Source: Nitrospiria bacterium (lineage in GTDB: Bacteria > Nitrospirota > UBA9217). Taken from it: a DNA stretch of 64,000 bases. The stretch covers positions 1 through 64,000 of the forward strand of contig CAKKRC010000004.1 of assembly GCA_919902495.1 (NCBI GenBank), in the 5' to 3' direction. Below, one piece after another: positions 32,340 through 43,908 of the stretch (position 1 is its first letter; every line of letters starts with the position of its first letter). The translations under genes and the position numbers were made by a program. The notes beneath the pieces were generated by a model. The model was not told the DNA's origin. It made no database searches and saw only the letters and a list, made by a program, of their open reading frames with translations.

Positions 32340-33971
32340 TTACTCGGTGCCGTCAGGCTCAATGACCTGGCCGTTAAATATGCTGAGGGTGTCCTTCAGG
32401 AAAGGGTCCTGCTCTTCGGCGGCGGACTTTTTCGATGACGTTCCCTTGGGTGGGCTCTTTTTTTCCTCTGCCAAGAGCTGATATTTTATCTGTATCCGTC
32501 TTCCGAGGACTTCCGCTGCCAGCTGCTCGACAAGGTCGCGGCTCTCTTTCTGTTCCGCCTGTTCCAGCTGGAAGCTCGTCCCCTTGATACCGACGACCAG
32601 CGTGTCCGCGGTGCTGTTCAAGGCCTTGCTGTGACCAAGGACGGACGCAAGGCTCGCCTTCTTTTGCTTGAGCAGGCCCAGGATCCTGCCCCAGGGATCA
32701 CCGTGCACCGGGGCGGAACCCGCGGAGGGCTGCGGCGCAGGGGCCGTGGTCCTGGCCGATGACGCGTAGCTCCCAGGCCGCTCCCGGACCGCCTCCGGCT
32801 TGCCGGCCTGACCCTGTCCGCCGGAGCCGAGCTGCGCCTCCAGGGACCTCATGCGCTCCAGGACCTCTCCCAACGGCTTCAGGGTCGCGACGCTGCACGC
32901 TTTCACCAGCCCCACCTCGAGCGTAAATCGCTGGTGCGGCGACCACCGCATCTCCTCCAGCGTTCTCGACAGGCTGTCGAAAAGCATGACCAGCCTTTCC
33001 GTGTCGGTGCCCGATGCCTGCTGTTTGATCGTCTCCAGGTCCGCCGCGGGAAGTTCGATGATCGGACCGGCATCCTTGACGGTCCGCGTAATGATGAGGT
33101 TCCGGATATGTTCGACCACGCCGGCCAGGAATTGACGCATATCCTGCCCCTGTTCCAGCAGCGCATCGATCTGCCGGAGCAGGCCGGACGCGTCCCGGGC
33201 GAGAAGGCCGTCCGCGAAGGTCTTCAGTGTTTCCTGGGCGACCGCGCCAAGAATGGCCTGAAGGTCCTCGTTCCTGATCTCCATGCCGCCGTAGGAAACA
33301 GCCTGGTCCAGCAGGCTCTGGGAATCCCGCATGCTGCCTTCGGCGGCCCGGGCTATGAGGTTCAATCCCTGGTCGCTGACCTTGATCCCTTCCTTGTCCG
33401 TTATCTCGCGGAGCTTCGAGGCGATCTCGGTGAGCGCGATCCGCTTGAAGCCGTATCGCTGACAGCGGGAATGGATCGTGGCGGGGATCTTCTGGGGTTC
33501 AGTGGTGGCAAAGATGAAAATGACGTGGGGCGGCGGCTCTTCGAGGGTCTTGAGGAGGGCGTTGAACGCCTCGTTCGTGAGCATGTGGACCTCGTCGATC
33601 ACATAGACCTTGTTCTTGCCGCCGACGGGCGCATACTTCACGGTCTCGCGGAGCTCGCGAATATGTTCGATGCCGCGGTTCGAGGCGCCGTCGATCTCGA
33701 TGACGTCCACCGAGGTCCCTGCCGCGGTCTCGATGCAGGGGTCGCACTTGCCGCACGGCGTGGGTGTCGGACCTTCCTTGCAGTTCAGGGCCTTGGCAAG
33801 GATGCGGGCCGTCGTGGTCTTGCCGACGCCCCGCGGTCCGGAGAACAAAAAGGCATGGGCAAGGCGGTTCGTCGAGATGGCGTTCTGGAGGGTCCGGGTG
33901 ATGTGGCCCTGACCAACCACATCCTCGAACACCTGGGGACGCCATTTTCTCGCGAACACCTGGTAGCTCAT
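32340..33971 (-). CDS. dnaX: DNA polymerase III gamma/tau subunit
   Basis: A 543-residue clamp-loader ATPase. Walker A GPRGVGKTTTARI, zinc module CKEGPTPTPCGKCDPC, Walker B IDEVHML and sensor/Arg-finger regions (RCQRYGFKRI) lie in the first 220 residues. Domain III runs to about 370. The C-terminal tau-like region is Gly/Pro-rich, then helical. No convincing slippery heptamer for a gamma frameshift was noticed. It heads dnaX-ybaB-recR, with SRP RNA just upstream. Confidence 0.93.
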   Translation of the reverse strand: MSYQVFARKWRPQVFEDVVGQGHITRTLQNAISTNRLAHAFLFSGPRGVGKTTTARILAKALNCKEGPTPTPCGKCDPCIETAAGTSVDVIEIDGASNRGIEHIRELRETVKYAPVGGKNKVYVIDEVHMLTNEAFNALLKTLEEPPPHVIFIFATTEPQKIPATIHSRCQRYGFKRIALTEIASKLREITDKEGIKVSDQGLNLIARAAEGSMRDSQSLLDQAVSYGGMEIRNEDLQAILGAVAQETLKTFADGLLARDASGLLRQIDALLEQGQDMRQFLAGVVEHIRNLIITRTVKDAGPIIELPAADLETIKQQASGTDTERLVMLFDSLSRTLEEMRWSPHQRFTLEVGLVKACSVATLKPLGEVLERMRSLEAQLGSGGQGQAGKPEAVRERPGSYASSARTTAPAPQPSAGSAPVHGDPWGRILGLLKQKKASLASVLGHSKALNSTADTLVVGIKGTSFQLEQAEQKESRDLVEQLAAEVLGRRIQIKYQLLAEEKKSPPKGTSSKKSAAEEQDPFLKDTLSIFNGQVIEPDGTE

Positions 33972-34045
33972 GGGATCCTCACGACGACGTCACGTAAAAA
34001 AGAATATGACCTGAAACGGCCGGACGCGTGCTGTAAAATAAAAAG

Positions 34046-34158
34046 GCTCATGAACCCGGGTTTCCCTGCGGCACACCCGGTTCCCGCTTACCGCTGCTTC
34101 CTTCCGGACCTGACGGGGTTCACAGGACGTGGTTGCGCAGGACCCGGGCCCATGAGCG
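34046..34158 (-). ncRNA. ffs: Signal recognition particle RNA, small bacterial (4.5S) type
   Basis: The minus strand contains the conserved core GTCAGGTCCGGAAGGAAGCA followed by GCGGTAA, i.e. domain IV with both symmetric loops. Outer arms GCTCATG...CCCGGGT and ACCCGGG...CATGAGC pair across about 113 nt. The end is followed by TTTTTATTTT, a terminator tail. It lies between dnaX and a tRNA-Ser. Confidence 0.95.
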
Positions 34159-34171
34159 CTTAAACTTGATA

Positions 34172-34240
34172 CATTGGAAATTGAAGATTGAAAATATTAA
34201 GTTTCAAATTTACATTTTCCAATTTTCAATTCTAAAAAAT
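34172..34240. repeat. CAATTT/TTGAAA phrase-like repeat
   Basis: TTGGAAATTGAAGATTGAAAA (from about 34173) and its complement-like TTTACATTTTCCAATTTTCAATT (about 34210-34232). Same words as at 35829-35893. Between SRP RNA and tRNA-Ser(GGA). Confidence 0.75.
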
Positions 34241-34328
34241 TGGCGGAGAGGGTGGGGTTCGAACCCACGTTAGGTTTCCCTAAACACGCTTTCCAAGCGT
34301 GCGCCTTCAGCCGCTCGGCCACCTCTCC
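34241..34328 (-). tRNA. tRNA-Ser(GGA)
   Basis: An 88-nt class II tRNA with encoded CCA. Acceptor GGAGAGG/CCTCTCC, discriminator G, anticodon GGA in CTTGGAAAG, long variable arm GTTTAGGGAAACCTAAC. Confidence 0.97.
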
Positions 34329-34382
34329 ATTTTCTACCGCAATTTTACAATTTACAATTTGAAATTTACTATGTATTTATAC

Positions 34383-34472
34383 TGGCGGAGAGGGGGGGAT
34401 TTGAACCCCCGGTGGAGTTACCCCCACAACAGTTTTCGAGACTGCCGCCTTCAGCCGCTCGGCCACCTCTCC
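34383..34472 (-). tRNA. tRNA-Ser(CGA)
   Basis: A 90-nt class II tRNA with encoded CCA. Acceptor GGAGAGG, anticodon CGA in GTCTCGAAAAC, variable arm TGTGGGGGTAACTCCACC. Confidence 0.97.
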
Positions 34473-34498
34473 CGATGATACTATAACAAGCCGAACCG

Positions 34499-34969
34499 TT
34501 ATTTTTTGCGGAGCTTTTCAAAAAAGCCCTGAAGCACTGCGCGGCACTCTGCCTCAAGCACTCCCGGCGTGATCGGGTAGACATGATTCAGCCTGCCGTC
34601 CCGTACGACATCGTATACCGACCCCAGGGCGCCGGCCCGCGGGTCCCGGCAGCCATACACCAGCCTGCCGATCCTGGCAAGCACCAGGGCGCCGGCACAC
34701 ATGAGGCACGGCTCCATGGTGACATATACCGTAGCATCGGAAAGGCGCCATCTGCCGCATCGCGCCGACGCTTCGCGCAGGACGATCGACTCAGCGTGGG
34801 CGGTAGGGTCCTGCCAGGTCTCGCGCATGTTATGCGCGGCGGCAATGACCTCACCTTCGACGACCAGGACCGCGCCGATCGGGGTCTCACCCAGGGCAGC
34901 CGCCTTCTCGGCCTCTGCCAGGGCCATCCGCATACATTCTTCGTCCGGTCTGTGCGACGGGAGGCTCAT
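34499..34969 (-). CDS. tadA: tRNA-specific adenosine deaminase
   Basis: A 156-residue zinc deaminase converting A34 of tRNA-Arg(ACG) to inosine. The zinc/catalytic motifs are TAHAES (H-A-E) and EPCLMCAGA (P-C-x2-C). The ATG at 34969 is preferred because an earlier in-frame start would lie inside the upstream tRNA gene. It has no clear ribosome site. The gene begins only 30 nt after the 3' end of tRNA-Arg(ACG), its own substrate, on the same strand, so both may come from one transcript. Confidence 0.92.
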   Translation of the reverse strand: MSLPSHRPDEECMRMALAEAEKAAALGETPIGAVLVVEGEVIAAAHNMRETWQDPTAHAESIVLREASARCGRWRLSDATVYVTMEPCLMCAGALVLARIGRLVYGCRDPRAGALGSVYDVVRDGRLNHVYPITPGVLEAECRAVLQGFFEKLRKK

Positions 34970-34999
34970 TTCGTGTCTGCCGCGGTCATTCCTGTAAAA

Positions 35000-35076
35000 T
35001 GGTGCGCCCAAGAGGATTCGAACCTCTGGCCTACGGATTCGTAGTCCGTCGCTCTATCCAGCTGAGCTATGGGCGC
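35000..35076 (-). tRNA. tRNA-Arg(ACG)
   Basis: A 77-nt tRNA with encoded CCA. Acceptor GCGCCCA/TGGGCGC, discriminator A, anticodon ACG in CTACGAATC. It is the canonical substrate of TadA, encoded immediately downstream. Confidence 0.97.
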
Positions 35077-35122
35077 AAAAAAAATAGGATGCACAGATGC
35101 CGACCTCGCACCTGTGCATCGT
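35077..35122 (-). terminator. Terminator of the DUF2155 lipoprotein gene, abutting tRNA-Arg
   Basis: Arms GATGCACAG (35090-35098) and CTGTGCATC (35114-35122). On the minus strand they are followed by CTATTTTTTTT, which runs straight into the first base of tRNA-Arg. Confidence 0.8.
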
Positions 35123-35144
35123 TAAAAGGCAACCGCTCTCGATC

Positions 35145-35654
35145 TTACTTGGACACGCCGCCGTTCAGCACCAGGCCGATCTTCTCATGCTGGAACGGGT
35201 GAACGCCGGGGTGCATGGAATAGAGCCAGATCTTCTGTTCCGGTTTGCCCGGCTCCTGTATGAGGATCTGGGCCGCGGGATTGTTCGGCTTGTCCGATGC
35301 CGACGTGATGTCCTTATCGCCCATCCGGAAATCCGGCAGGAACGACAGGACCGTCAGTTTTACCTTCGTGCCCGGTACGTCGAGCGACGAACCGACGTTG
35401 ATGGTATACTCCTTTGTGGCCTTTTTCGTCTTGTCCTCAACGGCAAGCTTTACGGCCTTCCACTTCGCCGCGATCTCCTTCGGGACAACGACCTTGCGGT
35501 CGACCTTCGGCATATCGGGCATGCCAGCCGGGGGCATCCCGCCTTCGGTGCTCGGATGTCCGGGCGGCAACTGCGGCTTTTCCTCTTTCTTTTTGCAGCC
35601 GGCAAATGAGACCAACAGACCGGCCACCAGAACTGCTGCTACGATCCTCTTCAT
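35145..35654 (-). CDS. DUF2155-type lipoprotein
   Basis: A 169-residue lipoprotein (signal to Cys20, SFAGC) with a Pro/Gly-rich stretch (30-50) and a C-terminal domain resembling DUF2155: EYTINVGSSLDVPGTKVKLTVLSFLPDF, then AAQILIQE and KIWLYSMHPGVHPFQHEKIGLVL. The role of the family is not established. GGAGGAA precedes the ATG. Monocistronic, with a terminator that abuts a tRNA. Confidence 0.8.
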   Translation of the reverse strand: MKRIVAAVLVAGLLVSFAGCKKKEEKPQLPPGHPSTEGGMPPAGMPDMPKVDRKVVVPKEIAAKWKAVKLAVEDKTKKATKEYTINVGSSLDVPGTKVKLTVLSFLPDFRMGDKDITSASDKPNNPAAQILIQEPGKPEQKIWLYSMHPGVHPFQHEKIGLVLNGGVSK

Positions 35655-35722
35655 GGGTACTTCCTCCTTTAGACGATGTTTCCTGATATTCTATCTTCGG
35701 TGCTCCCGACCTTGTTGCAAAC

Positions 35723-35812
35723 TGGCGGAGAGGCCGGGATTCGAACCCGGGGTGGAGTTACCCCCACAACTGCTTAGCAGGCAGCTGCCTTCAGCCGCTC
35801 GGCCACCTCTCC
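35723..35812 (-). tRNA. tRNA-Ser(GCT)
   Basis: A 90-nt class II tRNA with encoded CCA. Acceptor GGAGAGG, anticodon GCT in CTGCTAAGC, long variable arm. Confidence 0.97.
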
Positions 35813-35825
35813 GTGAAAATCTCTA

Positions 35826-35895
35826 CGGCATTGGAAATTGAAGATTGTAAGATGAAAATCTAAAATTTTCTATTTCCAAGTTTCAATAATCGATT
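35826..35895. repeat. CAATTT-type phrase-like repeat
   Basis: TTGGAAATTGAAGATTGTAAG (35830-35850), nearly identical to 34173-34192, plus TTTCTATTTCCAAGTTTCAAT (about 35867-35887) on the other side. Between two tRNA-Ser genes. Confidence 0.75.
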
Positions 35896-35903
35896 GTGAT
35901 AAC

Positions 35904-35989
<86 letters not shown>

Positions 35990-36057
35990 GTTCCTGAAAC
36001 CTCTTTCTCAACGTACCGCCTTCGCACCACGACCGCTCTGCGGGACCTGCAGGGCCG

Positions 36058-37353
36058 TTATTTTTTCCTGGGCTCGATCCGCTCCGCCCCGCCCATATAC
36101 TGCCTGAGCACTTCCGGGACCACCACGGTTCCATCGGCCTGCTGATAGTTCTCCAGGATCGCCACGACCGTACGCCCCACGGCCAGGCCTGATCCGTTCA
36201 GCGTGTGCACGAACTCGGTCTTCTTGCTCCCCTTCGGTCTATAGCGGATATTACCGCGCCGGGCCTGGAAGTCCTCGAAGTTCGAGCAGGACGATATCTC
36301 GCGATAGCGGTCCTGTGCCGGCAGCCATACCTCGATGTCATAGGTCTTTGCCGCGGAGAAGCCCATGTCGCCGGTACACAGCGTGATCACCCGGTAAGGC
36401 AGGCCGAGCCGCTTCAGGACATCCTCGGCATCGGCAAGCAGCGCCTCCAGCTCCGGGTACGAGTCCTGGGGCCTCGCGAACTTCACGAGCTCAACCTTGT
36501 TGAACTGGTGCTGACGGATGAGGCCGCGCGTGTCCTTGCCGTAGGAACCTGCCTCGCGGCGAAAACACGGCGTGTAAGCGGTGTACTTGAGCGTGAGGTC
36601 CTCGTCAGGCAGGATCTCGTCCCGGGGGATGTTCGTCAACGGGACCTCTGCCGTGGGGATCAGGAAGTACGTGCCATTCTCCACCTTGAAGAGCTCTTCC
36701 TCGAACTTGGGAAGCTGTCCCGTGGCGGTCATACTCGCCCGGTTCACCATGAACGGCGGCAATATCTCAAGATAGCCGTGCTCGGTGGTATGCAGATCGA
36801 GCATGAAGTTGATGAGCGCCCGCTCGAGCCGTGCGCCCATGCCTTTATAAAGAGCGAATCGGGCACCCGTGATCTTGGCTGCCCGGTCAAAATCGATGAT
36901 ATCAAGATATTCTGCGAGGTCCCAGTGCGGCTTGGGCGCGAAGGAGAGCTTCGGCGGTTCGGTCCCTTCCGGCGACCACCGCTTCACTTCGACGTTCGCG
37001 GTCTCGTCCCTGCCGTCGGGCACCGTCGCGTGCGGCAGGTTCGGGATGGTGAGCAGGATGTTCCGCTGGGCGTCTTCGGCCTCGCGGATCACCGCCTCGA
37101 GCGCCGCGATCGAGTCGCCCACCGTCCGCATTTCGGCGACCTTGTCCTCAGCCTGCTGGCCCGCCTTCTTGAGCCTGCCGATCTCTTCGGAAACGTCGTT
37201 GCGTTTTCGCCGGAGGTCGTCCGCTTCCTGCTGCGCCGCGCGCCGCTTTTCGTCCAGCGCAAGGAACTCGCCGAGGTCGATCTCGCCCCCGCGCCTGCGG
37301 ATCCCCGCCTTTACTTCATCTGTCCGTTCCCTGACGAGCTTTAAATCGAGCAT
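36058..37353 (-). CDS. serS: Seryl-tRNA synthetase
   Basis: A 431-residue class II synthetase charging tRNA-Ser. The N-terminal coiled-coil arm (about 25-105) recognises the long variable arm. Motif 2 is [21 protein letters not shown], followed by [15 protein letters not shown], and motif 3 is [19 protein letters not shown]. The ATG at 37353 (MLDLKLVRE) matches the family start. All four tRNA-Ser genes in the window lie within 1.8 kb downstream of it, on the same strand. Confidence 0.96.
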   Translation of the reverse strand: MLDLKLVRERTDEVKAGIRRRGGEIDLGEFLALDEKRRAAQQEADDLRRKRNDVSEEIGRLKKAGQQAEDKVAEMRTVGDSIAALEAVIREAEDAQRNILLTIPNLPHATVPDGRDETANVEVKRWSPEGTEPPKLSFAPKPHWDLAEYLDIIDFDRAAKITGARFALYKGMGARLERALINFMLDLHTTEHGYLEILPPFMVNRASMTATGQLPKFEEELFKVENGTYFLIPTAEVPLTNIPRDEILPDEDLTLKYTAYTPCFRREAGSYGKDTRGLIRQHQFNKVELVKFARPQDSYPELEALLADAEDVLKRLGLPYRVITLCTGDMGFSAAKTYDIEVWLPAQDRYREISSCSNFEDFQARRGNIRYRPKGSKKTEFVHTLNGSGLAVGRTVVAILENYQQADGTVVVPEVLRQYMGGAERIEPRKK

Positions 37354-37380
37354 AAAAAGTAACACGCTCCCCTGGAGATG

Positions 37381-38172
37381 TCAATAGCTTTTCTTGATGA
37401 TCCGAGTTTCAAGGGCCCTGATCTTGATCTGGATGGCCTCTTTGTTCTGGTACAGCGGCTCCAGCTCCTGGTAGATCGCGAGGGCATCCTTCAGATGTTC
37501 GGACGCTTCCAGGCACTGGGCCAGTGCGTACTTCGCCTTGATGGCGATCTCCTTGTCCTTGCTTACTTCGAGGGACCTCCGGTAATAGGCCGCCGCTTCC
37601 TCGATGTTCCCTTTCGAGAACGACAGGGTCCCGAGCCGGTAGAACGCGATGTCCGCCTTCCCGCCGCGGGGAAATTCCTTGACCTGGCCTATCCAGGTGT
37701 CCCTCGCCTCGTCGCTCTTGCCGACCCGAAAGAGGTTGTCGGCAAGACTGTACAGGCTCTTTTCCCGCACGTCCTTGTCGGCGTAGGGGGCCGCCTTCCG
37801 GTACTCCTCGATGGCGCGGGGATAATCATTATAACCCAGATCGTAGATCTCGGCGATATAGAGCTGCGCCGCAGGGGCCATATCGCGGCGCGGATATTTT
37901 TTCAGGAGGAGTCTGAACGTCTGCAGGGACTTCTCGGTCTCTCCAAGGTAGAGGAACTGGGTCACGCCGACCCAGTACAGTGCGTTATCCGCATGAGGGC
38001 TGTAGGGGTGGTTCTTGACCAGGCTGATGTACATCGATACCGCGGCCGGGTAATCACCGGCATACCAGCGTTTCGTCGCCGCCTCATACTCAAGCGCTGC
38101 CTGCTTGTCGAAGACCTCACACCCCGCCAGCGCGGACACGAGGGCGAGCATGACCACCAGCCGCCTTCCCAT
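37381..38172 (-). CDS. TPR outer-membrane lipoprotein, BamD/CpoB-like
   Basis: A 263-residue lipoprotein: signal with lipobox LAGC, lipidated Cys18, then a run of TPR units (AALEYEAATKRWYAGDYPAAVSMYISLVKNHP and later repeats) to the C-terminus. The N-terminal part resembles BamD-type TPRs, but the repeats continue further and no Bam genes are adjacent. Starts one base after the gyrA stop, so it is translationally coupled to gyrA. Role unknown, probably envelope assembly. Confidence 0.8.
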   Translation of the reverse strand: MGRRLVVMLALVSALAGCEVFDKQAALEYEAATKRWYAGDYPAAVSMYISLVKNHPYSPHADNALYWVGVTQFLYLGETEKSLQTFRLLLKKYPRRDMAPAAQLYIAEIYDLGYNDYPRAIEEYRKAAPYADKDVREKSLYSLADNLFRVGKSDEARDTWIGQVKEFPRGGKADIAFYRLGTLSFSKGNIEEAAAYYRRSLEVSKDKEIAIKAKYALAQCLEASEHLKDALAIYQELEPLYQNKEAIQIKIRALETRIIKKSY

Positions 38173-38173
38173 C

Positions 38174-40657
38174 CTACGCGTTCCCGGCCACCGGCGATAC
38201 GGGACCATCCTTCTCGACCGCGGCGTCCTTCTCGTCATCCCGCTCAACGACCTTCGCGAGGCTCTTCACTTTGTCGCCTTCTTCCGTCTCCAGGAGCCGC
38301 ACACCCTGGGTGTTCCTGCCCTGCACGGAGATGTCCTTTGCCCGCGTGCGGAGGATCTTGCCGTTCCCGGTTATGAGAAGGATCTCGTCATCCTTGGATA
38401 CCTGGGCGATACCGATGACCCTTCCGTTCTTTTCCGTGGTCTTGATGGTGATAATGCCCTTCCCCCCCCTGCTCTGGCTCCGGTAGTCCTCGAGCGAGCT
38501 TCGCTTGCCGAAGCCGTTCTCCGTCACGGTGAGGATGGTGGAGTCGTCGCGCACGATCTCCATGCCGATGACCTCGTTCCCCTCCTCGAGCCGCACACCG
38601 ATGACGCCTTTCCCCGTGCGGCCGATGTCGCGCACGTCCTCTTCGTTGAAGCGGATGGAAAGCCCGTCGCGGGTGCCGAGGAACACGTCGCGGGTGCCGT
38701 CCGTCACTTCGGCGGAAATGAGATCGTCGCCCTCCTCAAGGGTTATCGCGATGATGCCTGAAGGCCGCGGATGGCTGTAGGCCTCCAGTTCCGTCTTTTT
38801 GATGATCCCCTGCTTGGTGGCCATCAGGATATAATGGCCCGGCGTGAACTCGCGCACCGGCAGCGCGGCGGTGACCCGTTCGTCCTGGCCGATCTGCAGC
38901 AGGTTGATAATGGCCTTGCCCTTGGCCTGCCTCCCCGCCTCGGGGAGCTGGTGAACCTTGAGCCAGTACACGCGGCCCTTGTTCGTGAAGAAGAGGATAT
39001 AGCTGTGCATGGTCGCCATGAACAAACGTTCGACGAAATCCTCGTCCCGCGTTTCCATGCCGATCTTTCCCTTGCCGCCGCGCCGCTGCGCCCGGTAGTT
39101 CGTCAGCGGATTCCGCTTGATATAGCCGGCATGCGAGATGGTGATCACCATCTCTTCGTCCTTGATCAGGTCCTCGATGCCGATCTCCGTGGTATGGACA
39201 ACGATCTCGGTCCGCCGGACGTCCCCGTACTCAGCCTTGAGCGCCGAAAGCTCGTCGCGGATGATCTTCATGACCAGCGCGTCGGAACCCAGAATCTCGC
39301 TTAGCCGGGCGATCTCCTTGAGCACCTCTTCATATTCGGAGATGATCTTTTCGCGCTCAAGCCCGGTCAGGCGCTGGAGCCGCATCTCGAGGATCGCCTG
39401 TGCCTGGATCTCCGAGAGCTTGAACTCACGCACCAGGCCGGTCTTCGCCTCGTCGGGATTCCTGGACGCCTTGATAAGGGCAATGACGGCGTCGAGGTTA
39501 TCGAGGGCGATCTTGAGTCCCAGCAGGATGTGGGCGCGCTCTTCGGCCTTCCGAAGGTCGAACTTGGTCCGTTTGATGACCACTTCGCGACGGTGCTGGA
39601 GAAAGTTCGACAGGATACGCCGTAGGTTCAGGACCCGGGGCTGGTTGTTCACCAGCGCCAGCATGATCACGCCGAAGGTGGACTGCAGGGCTGTGTGCTT
39701 GTACAGCTGGTTCAGGATAACGTTCGCGATCTCGCCTTTCTTGAGGTCGGCGACGACACGCATGCCCTGCCGGTCCGATTCGTCGCGGAGCTCGGCAATG
39801 CCGTTGATCCTCTTGTCCCGGATGAGCTCCCCGATGTTCGCCAGAAGCCTCGCCTTATTGACCTGGTACGGAAGCTCCGTGATGACAATGCTCTCCCGGT
39901 CGCCCTTGCCTTCCTCGATGGTCACGCGGGCGCGCATCTGGACAATGCCCCGGCCGGTCAGGTAGGCCTGGCGGATCCCCTCATAGCCGTGGATGAAACC
40001 GGCCGTCGGAAAGTCCGGACCCTTGATGGCGGTCATGAGCTCGGGGATCGTCACCTCGGGATTGTCGATCATCATCACCAGACCGTCGACGATCTCACCG
40101 AGATTGTGCGGAGGGATGTTCGTGGCCATGCCGACCGCGATGCCCGAAGAGCCGTTGATCAGCAGGTTCGGAACACGCGTCGGAAGCACCGCGGGCTCAA
40201 CGGTCGTGTCATCGAAGTTCGGAGTGAACTCAACGGTCTCTTTGTCGATGTCCGCGAGCAGCTCCTCCGCCAATTTCGTGAGCCGCGCTTCCGTATACCG
40301 GTAGGCCGCCGCGGAGTCGCCGTCAATGGAACCGAAGTTCCCCTGGCCGTCCACGAGCGGATAGCGCATGTTGAAATCCTGTGCCATGCGCACCATGGTG
40401 TCGTAGACCGCGCTGTCGCCGTGGGGATGATATTTCTTGAGCACCTCGCCGACAACGCCGGCGCTCTTGGAATATTTCTTATTGTGAAGGAGCCCTTCCC
40501 GGAACATGGCGTACAGGATCCTGCGGTGCACCGGCTTCAAACCGTCCCGCACATCGGGAAGGGCCCGGCCGACGATCACGCTCATCGAGTAATCGAGATA
40601 GGCGGTCTTCATCTCCTGCTCGATGTTTATCTGTGATTTTATTTCCTGTTGTTCCAT
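38174..40657 (-). CDS. gyrA: DNA gyrase subunit A
   Basis: An 827-residue type II topoisomerase A subunit. The winged-helix active site contains [15 protein letters not shown] with the catalytic Tyr. The N-terminal opening [41 protein letters not shown] is diagnostic. The C-terminal half is six beta-pinwheel repeats with the GyrA-box QRRGGKG, supporting gyrase rather than ParC. Separated from gyrB by a small TPR lipoprotein gene. Confidence 0.96.
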   Translation of the reverse strand: MEQQEIKSQINIEQEMKTAYLDYSMSVIVGRALPDVRDGLKPVHRRILYAMFREGLLHNKKYSKSAGVVGEVLKKYHPHGDSAVYDTMVRMAQDFNMRYPLVDGQGNFGSIDGDSAAAYRYTEARLTKLAEELLADIDKETVEFTPNFDDTTVEPAVLPTRVPNLLINGSSGIAVGMATNIPPHNLGEIVDGLVMMIDNPEVTIPELMTAIKGPDFPTAGFIHGYEGIRQAYLTGRGIVQMRARVTIEEGKGDRESIVITELPYQVNKARLLANIGELIRDKRINGIAELRDESDRQGMRVVADLKKGEIANVILNQLYKHTALQSTFGVIMLALVNNQPRVLNLRRILSNFLQHRREVVIKRTKFDLRKAEERAHILLGLKIALDNLDAVIALIKASRNPDEAKTGLVREFKLSEIQAQAILEMRLQRLTGLEREKIISEYEEVLKEIARLSEILGSDALVMKIIRDELSALKAEYGDVRRTEIVVHTTEIGIEDLIKDEEMVITISHAGYIKRNPLTNYRAQRRGGKGKIGMETRDEDFVERLFMATMHSYILFFTNKGRVYWLKVHQLPEAGRQAKGKAIINLLQIGQDERVTAALPVREFTPGHYILMATKQGIIKKTELEAYSHPRPSGIIAITLEEGDDLISAEVTDGTRDVFLGTRDGLSIRFNEEDVRDIGRTGKGVIGVRLEEGNEVIGMEIVRDDSTILTVTENGFGKRSSLEDYRSQSRGGKGIITIKTTEKNGRVIGIAQVSKDDEILLITGNGKILRTRAKDISVQGRNTQGVRLLETEEGDKVKSLAKVVERDDEKDAAVEKDGPVSPVAGNA

Positions 40658-40692
40658 GGTTTCAACCGTGTCCCGCGGGTATTTTCGAACTG

Positions 40693-41301
40693 TTATTGAA
40701 CCAGCTTCTTGAGCTCAGGGTCGTTCCAAAGGCCTTCCAGGTCCGGCTCCCGGCCGGCCTCTGCTTTGAGCCGTCCATCCAGCAGAAAGGCCCGCGCAAG
40801 GCTCGCGAGCGCGTCTTCCCGGGCGTTCTTCAGCGCAGCGTAGCAGGCCTTGTTGTACCAGATCAGCGCGTTCCGGGGATCGAGCTTCAGGGCCTGCTCC
40901 GTAGCCGCAAGCGCCTCATCGTATCGGCCCTGCAAACGCAGGACAACGCCCTTGTTGCTCCAGGCCAGGGCATTGTTCGGCAAAAGCCCAAGGGACCTGT
41001 CTGCTGCTTCAAGCGCGCCGGCGTGATCGCCGATGCCGATAAGCGCCACGCATTTATTGTTCCAGGCGAAGGCGTTATTCGGATCGTACCGTATCGCGCG
41101 GTCCGCGGCCTCTGCCGCGGCCGGATACCTGCCGTCCTGGTTCAACGATGCGCTCTTGTCGTTCCAGGTTTTTGATGCTTCCGGATCTATCGTTCCGTGC
41201 TCACCCGTATGTTTCGGTGCGCAGGCCGCTGTGATCAACACGATCAGCAAGACAACCATGACACATCTTTGAAGGCGGATCTTGCTCTCCCTGATCGTCA
41301 C
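40693..41301 (-). CDS. TPR lipoprotein between gyrB and gyrA
   Basis: A 202-residue putative lipoprotein. Charged n-region, hydrophobic [13 protein letters not shown] ending in Cys27, then TPR repeats (residues about 50-185) with the repeated AWNNKCVAL / AWSNKGVVL / IWYNKACYA core. The GTG at 41301 is chosen because it supplies the basic n-region (RESKIRLQR); a later ATG at 41259 would leave none. No strong ribosome site. An odd insertion between gyrB and gyrA; the envelope role is unknown. Confidence 0.7.
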   Translation of the reverse strand: MTIRESKIRLQRCVMVVLLIVLITAACAPKHTGEHGTIDPEASKTWNDKSASLNQDGRYPAAAEAADRAIRYDPNNAFAWNNKCVALIGIGDHAGALEAADRSLGLLPNNALAWSNKGVVLRLQGRYDEALAATEQALKLDPRNALIWYNKACYAALKNAREDALASLARAFLLDGRLKAEAGREPDLEGLWNDPELKKLVQ

Positions 41302-41335
41302 ATCTTCAACGTATGTTCTGTTCGCAGAGAACAGC

Positions 41336-43789
<2,454 letters not shown>

Positions 43790-43908
43790 CACCATTACTG
43801 AATCGCACTTTGAATGTCGTACACAAGTGATCGGAAGATGCTGTTCTCCGAAGGGGTTATTGATGTTCAATCCTGCCGTTCCTGTCGCCCGGGAATACAG
43901 AAGGGCGG

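Noticed and set aside
32340-33971. Programmed frameshift in dnaX producing gamma
   Set aside because: I did not see an A-rich slippery heptamer with a stem-loop at the expected point near the end of domain III.
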